Of a stretch of 64,000 nt of DNA, positions 57,478 through 64,000 are shown in pieces. The DNA comes from Marinomonas ostreistagni (GTDB lineage: Bacteria > Pseudomonadota > Gammaproteobacteria > Pseudomonadales > Marinomonadaceae). Under the pieces are notes generated by a model that saw nothing but the letters and a program-made list of their open reading frames with translations, searched no databases and was not told the DNA's origin. Each line of letters starts with the position of its first letter. The stretch's first letter is position 1. The position numbers and the translations under genes were made by a program. Where the stretch lies: NCBI RefSeq assembly GCF_016461785.1, contig NZ_JAEMUH010000004.1, positions 186,001 through 250,000 on the forward strand. Direction: 5' to 3'.

Positions 57478-60336
57478 TTACTCGATGTTTAGAGGCTGCC
57501 AGTTCTGAGTGTCTTGCCATTGGTTGGTCACTAATAATCTCGCCGCTTGGTTGTTTTCAACTTTCTCCTGCATATACGATAAAAACTCTTTCTTGGTCAT
57601 GGTTTCTAGAGCGTTAATCCAGTTTTGGCGATCTGCAAAATTATGTTCTGGTTCAACAATATGTGGCCACTCTTCAAGGGCTTGTTCTTTGATGCTAGTC
57701 GGCTGCTTTTGATAGGCTCCCAAAACGGCCGCGCGAGCTTTTTCAAACTCATCGTCTGATATGTCATTGTTTCCCCACTTTCGAGCTTTAATAAAACGCT
57801 CAATTTCCGCGACCAGTTTTTCTGTAGAGGTATTGGGAGATTGCACCAAAAAACCAATAGAGGGCGTTTTTTCAATGGTTTGATTGGTGACGGCTACGAT
57901 GTAGCCAAACTGTTTCTCTGTTCGAAACTCATTGTAAAATTGAGCACCGAGTAGTTGGCTTAGTACTCTAATGTAGCACCGCTCCAGATAAGAGGCATTA
58001 TTGTTGTCGGTGGCGATCAGTGAGTAAAGTACAACGCTGTCAGCACTCTGTGTGCTGAACTGGTAAAGGTAATGTTGTCTTGCTTGAAAGTTTTTGAGTT
58101 CCACATGACGGTATTTATGGTTGTAAAGGCATGTGACAACTGCATTTTTGACACGTTTAGAAAGGCTTTGAGCATCTTTTAGTACAAAATTACCTGTCAT
58201 GTACCCAGAGAACTCAAAGTGTTGCGAGTGTCTCTCTATGAAATTGTTGACATCATTAAGTGAGATTTGAGTAACCAGCTCTTGAAGGGTGTGTGTTGGA
58301 GCGTTTCCTTTGATAGCAACTTGGCTAAAGTAGTGTCTTGCAAGAGCATAAGGCGGCTGGCTTTCTAGGTTGCTAAGGCCTTTTAAAACGTCTTTTTTAG
58401 CGATAGATAAGCGCTCCTTAGTAGCTCTAAACTCTAATAAATATTCTACCAAGGAATAAAAAAAGTCATCTTGCTTGTCGTTATAACCGCTGGTGCGCAA
58501 GGTTAAGCCATTGCCATGGGCGTACAGTTGATAGCCAAGGCCTGCCATATATGGTTGATAGGTTCGTTCACTGGCTGCATCGTTAAACAGCTTCGCCCAT
58601 AGTTGAAGTAAGAGTCGATCTTTAGTTGATGGGTTCTCAAGAAAGCCAAAGTAGCCAAAAATCATTCCCGTCGGTTTTTGAAAGTGAGTGTTCTGCTTAA
58701 ACCAAAAATTGAACCCTTGGTCTTGTTCTATCGATGTGTTTTCTTGCACATCAGAAGGTGGCAGTAAATCCAAATTATCTGGCATGAACGGATTGGCTTT
58801 TGGTAAGCCAAAGTGACTATCTAGTTCGCTGTGTTGAACGATTTGATTGATATTAAATGCAATATTGCCATTTGCATATTGGCCGTTGTAAAGAGGCTCA
58901 TGAGTCCACTCAATACTCTCTTTGAGCCAGTTCTCTGGAAAGTGCTCTGGGTTTAACCATTGAATGATTAGATTTTCTTGGGTAAGTGTGTTGAGCAGTG
59001 ACTTGATGCTTTCGCTGTTGGCGTTTTGACTGATGTGAAAGCTGGATAGCAATGACTCTATACCAACGTCTAGGGCTCTACTAGAAAGAATCTGAGACAG
59101 CTTTATCGGCTGAATGTAGTCATGAAAATTATAATTTAAGGCGCTGAGTGTCTTGGTTTCATTGAGATACTGTTTGGAAATAGGGGATGACTTTAGGTTG
59201 TCAATGGTTTTGAACAGTGCCTCAGAAATTTTATCTCGTTGAGCGATGCCCTCATCAGTTAATTTGATGGTGATGGTAAATAAGGCATGGGTGCCATCGT
59301 CTTGATTTATGCCCGCATGTAGAGCTTGCGCCCAGTGCTGTTTCTTCAAGTATGCAAATAAGGAGTTTTCAGATTCATCACCTAATACGTATGAAATGTA
59401 TCGTATAGGTTGTGAGCTATAACTGTTTATTTGACTCGGTATTTGAAATGAGAATTTTACAATGCTTTTCTCAGTGTTGGTCTTAAAGAGCTGAATTTTA
59501 CCATCTGCGTTAGATGTGAACTGCTTTGGAAGTGTAAGGTGAGGTAAGGGCTGGTGTGACTTTATGCCTCCAAAGTGCTTCTGGGCGATTTTAGCTAAGG
59601 CATCCGTTGACTCATTTGCTGTAAGCGTCAGAACCATATTACTAGGGTTGTAGTAGTGTTGATAAAGTGTAACTAACTTCGAACGTAATTCCTCGGCCGA
59701 TGTGTTGGCTAGGGTATCTTTATTGCCAACTGTAAATCTACTACCGGGGTGGTCAGGGTTAAGAAGAGTTTTGAATGCTTGATTGCTGCGCCTTTGCTCG
59801 TCACTTAGTTTTGCTCGATACTCAGAGTCTACAGCGTTGATTTCTCTTGCAATGTACTGCGGGTCTAGTTTCGGGCTAATAAAGAATTGAGCAAACCGGT
59901 CTAGGGCTTCTGAGTAGGCGCTTGGCAATATATCAAAGTAATAGTTTGTGACTTGTCCGCTAGTGTAGGCATTGTGCGAGCCACCATGCTGGCGAATGAA
60001 CTCTTGATAAGCATTTGCTTCAGGGTATTTTTCTGTGCCAAGAAAGAGCATGTGCTCCAATAAATGCGCTAAGCCCAAATGATCGTCGGGATCTTGGTAG
60101 CTACCGACTTTGATAGCAAGTGCTGCAGCTGGTTTCTCAGCTTTGGGGTCACTGACTAATACGACGTTAAGGTCATTATCAAGTTGAATGTGTGCATATG
60201 TGTTTTGGTCGGACTGACCTTTACCAGAAATAATTTGCATAGGGGTTGCGAAGGCCTGAAGGCTAAAGAAAAGTGCCCAAACAAAGAGTGGGGTAAGTAT
60301 TGGTCTTTGATGAAGACGGTAAGATATGTTCAGCAT
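57478..60336 (-). CDS. M16 family zinc peptidase (pitrilysin-like)
   Basis: This 952-residue periplasmic insulinase-type peptidase has a signal peptide ending near AFA-TP at about 31. The inverted zinc motif is HLLEH in GLAHLLEHMLFLGTEKYPEA near 88-92, with the third ligand in EINAVDSEY. Four M16 repeats are expected from its length, like E. coli protease III (962). Function is probably degradation of small peptides. Confidence 0.94.
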   Translation of the reverse strand: MLNISYRLHQRPILTPLFVWALFFSLQAFATPMQIISGKGQSDQNTYAHIQLDNDLNVVLVSDPKAEKPAAALAIKVGSYQDPDDHLGLAHLLEHMLFLGTEKYPEANAYQEFIRQHGGSHNAYTSGQVTNYYFDILPSAYSEALDRFAQFFISPKLDPQYIAREINAVDSEYRAKLSDEQRRSNQAFKTLLNPDHPGSRFTVGNKDTLANTSAEELRSKLVTLYQHYYNPSNMVLTLTANESTDALAKIAQKHFGGIKSHQPLPHLTLPKQFTSNADGKIQLFKTNTEKSIVKFSFQIPSQINSYSSQPIRYISYVLGDESENSLFAYLKKQHWAQALHAGINQDDGTHALFTITIKLTDEGIAQRDKISEALFKTIDNLKSSPISKQYLNETKTLSALNYNFHDYIQPIKLSQILSSRALDVGIESLLSSFHISQNANSESIKSLLNTLTQENLIIQWLNPEHFPENWLKESIEWTHEPLYNGQYANGNIAFNINQIVQHSELDSHFGLPKANPFMPDNLDLLPPSDVQENTSIEQDQGFNFWFKQNTHFQKPTGMIFGYFGFLENPSTKDRLLLQLWAKLFNDAASERTYQPYMAGLGYQLYAHGNGLTLRTSGYNDKQDDFFYSLVEYLLEFRATKERLSIAKKDVLKGLSNLESQPPYALARHYFSQVAIKGNAPTHTLQELVTQISLNDVNNFIERHSQHFEFSGYMTGNFVLKDAQSLSKRVKNAVVTCLYNHKYRHVELKNFQARQHYLYQFSTQSADSVVLYSLIATDNNNASYLERCYIRVLSQLLGAQFYNEFRTEKQFGYIVAVTNQTIEKTPSIGFLVQSPNTSTEKLVAEIERFIKARKWGNNDISDDEFEKARAAVLGAYQKQPTSIKEQALEEWPHIVEPEHNFADRQNWINALETMTKKEFLSYMQEKVENNQAARLLVTNQWQDTQNWQPLNIE

Positions 60337-60383
60337 AGGAACAGGTTAGCGTGATCCCATGCTGAAATTCAAGATGCTCCAGA

Positions 60384-61133
60384 TTATTTAGGTTGGGCGT
60401 CTAAGGATTGGCCGTTAATATTTGCACTATCGTTGCCAATTAAGTAAAGGTAGAGTGGCATTATGTCTAAAGGTGTTTTGAGTGTATTTGGGTCTTCCGC
60501 TGGGTAAGCGTGCGCTCGCATGTTTGTTCTTGTGCCACCTGGGTTGATGGCGTTGACTCGAATGTTGGAAATGTTTTCCAACTCATCGGCCAGTAATTGC
60601 ATCATGGCTTCGGTTGCAAATTTTGAAACAGCATAGGCTCCCCAATAGGCTTTGGCTTTTCTGCCAACGCTTGAGCTTGTAAAGATAATGGAAGCATCAG
60701 GTGCCTTTTGTAACAAAGGTATAAGGGCTTGGTTTAATAAAAATGCTGCAGTGACATTGACGCGCATAACCCGTTCAAACGTACTCGGCTCAAAGTTTGC
60801 CAGTGGCGTTCGGTCTCCGAGGATGCCAGCATTATGAAGGATGCCGTCAAGCTGTCCAAACTCACTCTCAATGGTGTTGGCAAGCTCAATGTAGTCATGC
60901 TCGGCAGCTGTGTCTAAGTTAAGAGGAACAATGGCTGCTTGTGGATAGCCGAGATTCTCTATCTGGTCATAGACTTCTTCAAGTTTCTTAGTGGTTCGGC
61001 CCAGTAAGATGACGGTCGCACCATGTTCAGCATAGCTAAGGGCTGCCTGCTTTCCTATGCCATCACCAGCGCCAGTTACTAGGATTACTTTGTCTTTTAA
61101 TAGATCTTTGGGTGCTTGATAGTTCAGCATCAC
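60384..61133 (-). CDS. yciK: YciK family short-chain dehydrogenase
   Basis: This 249-residue SDR has the nucleotide motif TGAGDGIGKQAALSYAEHGA, LHNAGILGDRTPL, and the YAVSKFA active-site Tyr-Lys. It matches YciK, whose substrate is unknown. It lies seven bases after ubiG in the same operon. In Pseudomonas a phosphatase gene (mupP) lies between the two; it is absent here. Confidence 0.92.
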   Translation of the reverse strand: MMLNYQAPKDLLKDKVILVTGAGDGIGKQAALSYAEHGATVILLGRTTKKLEEVYDQIENLGYPQAAIVPLNLDTAAEHDYIELANTIESEFGQLDGILHNAGILGDRTPLANFEPSTFERVMRVNVTAAFLLNQALIPLLQKAPDASIIFTSSSVGRKAKAYWGAYAVSKFATEAMMQLLADELENISNIRVNAINPGGTRTNMRAHAYPAEDPNTLKTPLDIMPLYLYLIGNDSANINGQSLDAQPK

Positions 61134-61140
61134 AGACCTC

Positions 61141-61869
61141 CTAGTTTTGTGTTGGTTTTTGCGTGTGCATCAAATAGTTTACGGATACATCGCGCTCGTT
61201 TAACTTGTATACTTTAGTCAATGGGTTGTAAGTCATGCCAGTCATGTGCGTCACATCTAGGCCTGCTTGACGTGCAAAATTGCTTAACTCGGCGGGTTGA
61301 ATGAATTTTGCGTAGTCGTGAGTGCCTTTTGGAAGCATTTTTAATACGTATTCAGCCCCTACAATTGCAAATAAGTAGGCTTTCGGATTGCGGTTAATCG
61401 TTGAGAAGAATACGTGGCCACCAGGCTTGCAGAGCTTCATGCACGCCTGAATAACAGATGCAGGATCTGGGACATGCTCAAGCATTTCAAGACAGGTCAC
61501 TACATCGTATTGTTCAGCTTCTCGCTCGGCAATCTCTTCCGCAGTAATGCGTTCGTAATCGATGTTTAAACCGCTTTCTTCTTTGTGGAGATTGGCAACT
61601 GCAAGAGGGGCCTCGCCCATGTCAATGCCTTTCACATCGGCGCCCATTTGAGCAAGTGCTTCCGACAAAATGCCGCCGCCACAGCCGACGTCTATTGCTT
61701 TTTTGCCGCTTAGAGATGCTCTCTCGTTGATATAGTTGGCGCGTAGAGGGTTAATGTCATGTAGAGGTTTGAACTCACTTTCTTTGTCCCACCAGCGACT
61801 TGCAAGCGCTTCAAATTTTGCGACTTCGTCTAAATCTACATTGGTGCTGTTGGTTTGCTTAGTGGTCAT
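61141..61869 (-). CDS. ubiG: Ubiquinone biosynthesis O-methyltransferase UbiG
   Basis: This 242-residue class I methyltransferase performs both O-methylations of ubiquinone synthesis. SAM motif I is [20 protein letters not shown], the post-motif acid lies in [10 protein letters not shown], and [11 protein letters not shown] is conserved. [12 protein letters not shown] is a UbiG signature. It is divergent from gyrA. Confidence 0.96.
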   Translation of the reverse strand: MTTKQTNSTNVDLDEVAKFEALASRWWDKESEFKPLHDINPLRANYINERASLSGKKAIDVGCGGGILSEALAQMGADVKGIDMGEAPLAVANLHKEESGLNIDYERITAEEIAEREAEQYDVVTCLEMLEHVPDPASVIQACMKLCKPGGHVFFSTINRNPKAYLFAIVGAEYVLKMLPKGTHDYAKFIQPAELSNFARQAGLDVTHMTGMTYNPLTKVYKLNERDVSVNYLMHTQKPTQN

Positions 61870-62207
61870 CTCTTAATCCTATTCGGTTAGGGCTACTGCA
61901 GTAACGTGTGGTTACTTACTAGTATTCGTGCAAGTGTTGTTCTTTGGATCAACGCATTATAGCGATTATGCTCATGGCAACAAACTTTGCATGATCAAAG
62001 TTTGATGTATCAAGGTTTTTTCTAACGATAAACCTTAAGAGAGGTTAACAACTTATTGGGGAGTGAGTGCATCGAAAGACGGCAAATAAAACCTCTACAG
62101 ATGATGGGTGTTCGCTAAATGCTTGTGGTATAATGCCGCGCTTACAAAAAGATGGCCGGAGCAGTCGTATTGTTATCTCGCTCCAAACATAAGGAACGGT
62201 AGTATCT
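61870..62207. other. ubiG-gyrA divergent intergenic region
   Basis: There is no gene here. CAAACTTTG (61981-61989) and CAAAGTTTG (61996-62004) form a 9-bp hairpin. AAGGTTT and AAACCTT (about 62012-62036) form a second dyad. An extended -10 promoter for gyrA lies at 62126-62134. Confidence 0.6.
62126..62134 (+). promoter_or_regulatory. gyrA extended -10 promoter
   Basis: TGGTATAAT is an extended -10 element with a consensus hexamer, 74 bases before the gyrA start. No clear -35 box is needed for such elements. Confidence 0.65.
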
Positions 62208-64000
62208 ATGGGTGAATTAGCCAAAGAAATTATTCCCGTCAGTATCGAAGATGAGCTGAAAGGTTCTTATCTTGATTACGCGATGAGTGTAATCGTTGGG
62301 CGTGCATTGCCTGATGTTCGAGATGGTTTGAAACCAGTTCACCGTCGTGTTTTATACGCGATGAATGAGCTTAAGAACGATTGGAATAAGCCCTACAAAA
62401 AATCGGCGCGTATCGTCGGTGATGTGATCGGTAAATATCACCCTCATGGTGATTCAGCTGTGTATGAAACCATCGTTCGTATGGCGCAGCCATTTTCAAT
62501 GCGTTATATGTTGGTTGACGGCCAAGGTAACTTTGGTTCAGTAGACGGTGACAGCGCAGCTGCAATGCGTTACACCGAGATCCGTATGGCGCGTATGTCG
62601 CACCATATGCTAATGGATCTGGAAAAAGAGACGGTTGATTTTGTACCAAACTATGATGGTACAGAGTTTATGCCGGATGTGTTGCCAACTCGTATCCCGG
62701 GCTTGCTGGTAAACGGCTCTGCGGGTATTGCTGTAGGTATGGCAACCAATATTCCTCCACATAACCTAGGTGAAGTCATCGATGGCTGTTTAAACGTTAT
62801 CGATAACCCAGAAGTGACCATCGATGAATTGATGGAGCATATCCCTGGACCAGACTTCCCAACAGGTGCTTTTATTAATGGTCGTGCAGGCATCGTTGAA
62901 GCCTACAAGACTGGTCGTGGTCGCATTTATATGCGTGCTCGCCACCATGTTGAAGACATGGAAAAAGGTAATCGACAAGCGATCGTCTTTACAGAGATTC
63001 CTTACCAGCTAAATAAGGCAAAAGTGATTGAAAAAATTGCTGAGCTGGTTAAAGAAAAGAAAATCGAAGGTATTAGCGAGCTACGTGACGAGTCTGATAA
63101 AGATGGTATGCGTATCGTGATTGAGCTACGTCGCGGTGAAAATCCAGATGTGGTGGTGAATAATATCTTTACTCAAACTCAGCTTCAGTCTGTGTTTGGT
63201 ATCAACATGGTTGCCCTAGTGGATGGTCGTCCAGAGCTGTTGAACTTGAAACAAGTTCTTGAGTGCTTTGTGAAACACCGTCGTGAAGTGGTGACTCGCC
63301 GTACTATCTTTGAATTGCGTAAAGCACGTGAGCGTGGGCATGTTCTGGAAGGTTTGGCGGTAGCGCTTGCTAATATTGATCGCGTGATCGAGTTGATTCG
63401 TCAATCGCCAACGTCTGCAGAAGCAAAAGAAAAGCTAATCTCAGAAACGTGGCAGCCTGGTAATGTCATGGCGATGCTTGAGCGCGCAGGTGCGGATGCA
63501 TGTCGTCCTGATGATCTGGATGCTGCGTATGGTTTCAATGATGGCGTTTACCGTTTGTCACCTGAGCAAGCACAAGCGATTCTTGACCTTCGTTTACACC
63601 GCTTAACAGGTCTTGAGCACGAGAAACTGTTGGGTGAATACAAGTCTTTGATCGATTTGATCGCTGAGTTGTTGGAAATCCTAGGTAACCCTGATCGCCT
63701 AATGGAAGTGATTCGTGAAGAGCTAGAAGAAGCGCGCGATCAATTCGGCGATGCACGTCGTACCGAGATCCTGACATCTAAGCAAGATCTAACCATTGCA
63801 GACTTGATCGATGAAGCACCAATGGTCGTGACGATTTCTGATACGGGTTATGCGAAAACACAGCCTCTAGAAGAATACAAAGCTCAACGTCGTGGTGGGC
63901 GTGGTAAATCTGCATCGGGAATGAAAGATGAAGATCATATCAGTCACCTGCTGGTGACCAGCAGTCACGACACCGTCATGCTGTTCAGTAACTTCGGTAA
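62208..64000 (+). CDS. gyrA: DNA gyrase subunit A (5' part, runs off the window)
   Basis: The first 597 codons of the breakage-reunion subunit are present and open to the last base. The start is ATG 62208 with AAGGAACGG upstream. [40 protein letters not shown], the active-site Tyr in [10 protein letters not shown] (residue 122), and LSAQ-to-tail segments follow E. coli GyrA residue for residue. In the quinolone region, Ser83 is kept and position 87 is Glu instead of Asp. The C-terminal wrapping domain is only begun. Confidence 0.97.
   Translation, partial: MGELAKEIIPVSIEDELKGSYLDYAMSVIVGRALPDVRDGLKPVHRRVLYAMNELKNDWNKPYKKSARIVGDVIGKYHPHGDSAVYETIVRMAQPFSMRYMLVDGQGNFGSVDGDSAAAMRYTEIRMARMSHHMLMDLEKETVDFVPNYDGTEFMPDVLPTRIPGLLVNGSAGIAVGMATNIPPHNLGEVIDGCLNVIDNPEVTIDELMEHIPGPDFPTGAFINGRAGIVEAYKTGRGRIYMRARHHVEDMEKGNRQAIVFTEIPYQLNKAKVIEKIAELVKEKKIEGISELRDESDKDGMRIVIELRRGENPDVVVNNIFTQTQLQSVFGINMVALVDGRPELLNLKQVLECFVKHRREVVTRRTIFELRKARERGHVLEGLAVALANIDRVIELIRQSPTSAEAKEKLISETWQPGNVMAMLERAGADACRPDDLDAAYGFNDGVYRLSPEQAQAILDLRLHRLTGLEHEKLLGEYKSLIDLIAELLEILGNPDRLMEVIREELEEARDQFGDARRTEILTSKQDLTIADLIDEAPMVVTISDTGYAKTQPLEEYKAQRRGGRGKSASGMKDEDHISHLLVTSSHDTVMLFSNFG

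Overview
The window looks like chromosomal DNA of a marine, flagellated or otherwise chemotactic gammaproteobacterium. The gene families (FabV, YciK, RluA, RapA, Xni, FldB, BaeSR, YeeN, RdgC, DUF2788, DUF3301) are typical of the class. Two chemoreceptors, a GGDEF-EAL protein and a moderate GC content suggest a Marinomonas-like member of the Oceanospirillales. The genus is an inference from gene content and is not proven. Almost every base is assigned to a conventional gene. No insertion sequence, integrase, tRNA or rRNA was seen.

Layout. 1-9.7 kb: a TetR/MFS pair, then a membrane GGDEF-EAL protein co-transcribed with a sugar-type periplasmic binding protein and divergent from a LuxP-like binding protein, then fadH and a secreted MsrA. 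9.8-21.9 kb: a complete type I-E CRISPR-Cas locus (cas3, cas8e, cas11, cas7e, cas5e, cas6e, cas1, cas2), followed by an AT-rich leader and an array of 40 repeats and 39 spacers. 21.9-23.7 kb: a umuDC operon under a perfect LexA box. 23.7-36.2 kb: rluA-rapA-yigZ, rmuC, a cation efflux gene, a ybfE-tdk-rdgC operon, prc and an M18 aminopeptidase. 36.3-46.2 kb: a TolC-like gene, DUF4139, xni, a chemoreceptor with a partner membrane protein, gltX and a second chemoreceptor. 46.4-53 kb: fldB with an AraC-type regulator behind a Fur-like box, an AEC transporter, baeSR and a SulP transporter. 53-64 kb: a YeeN-type YebC protein, a glycosyltransferase, fabV, an M16 peptidase, yciK, ubiG and the first third-to-two-thirds of gyrA, which runs off the end.

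The most unusual feature is a KilA-N domain gene (17212-18030) lying in the same orientation inside the cas operon, between cas6e and cas1, with the cas1 ribosome site inside its 3' end. Within its coding sequence is a 30-bp perfect palindrome (17404-17433). KilA-N domains are DNA-binding modules best known from phages and large DNA viruses, so this gene may regulate, assist or parasitise the CRISPR operon. The array itself shows internal rearrangement: two adjacent spacer duplications and a duplicated three-spacer block. The leader holds two perfect IHF consensus matches and a motif resembling the E. coli integrase-anchoring site.

A second theme is periplasmic ligand sensing without transport. 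Two binding proteins flank a GGDEF-EAL protein and no ABC permease or ATPase is present, which recalls the LuxPQ and NspS-MbaA arrangements.
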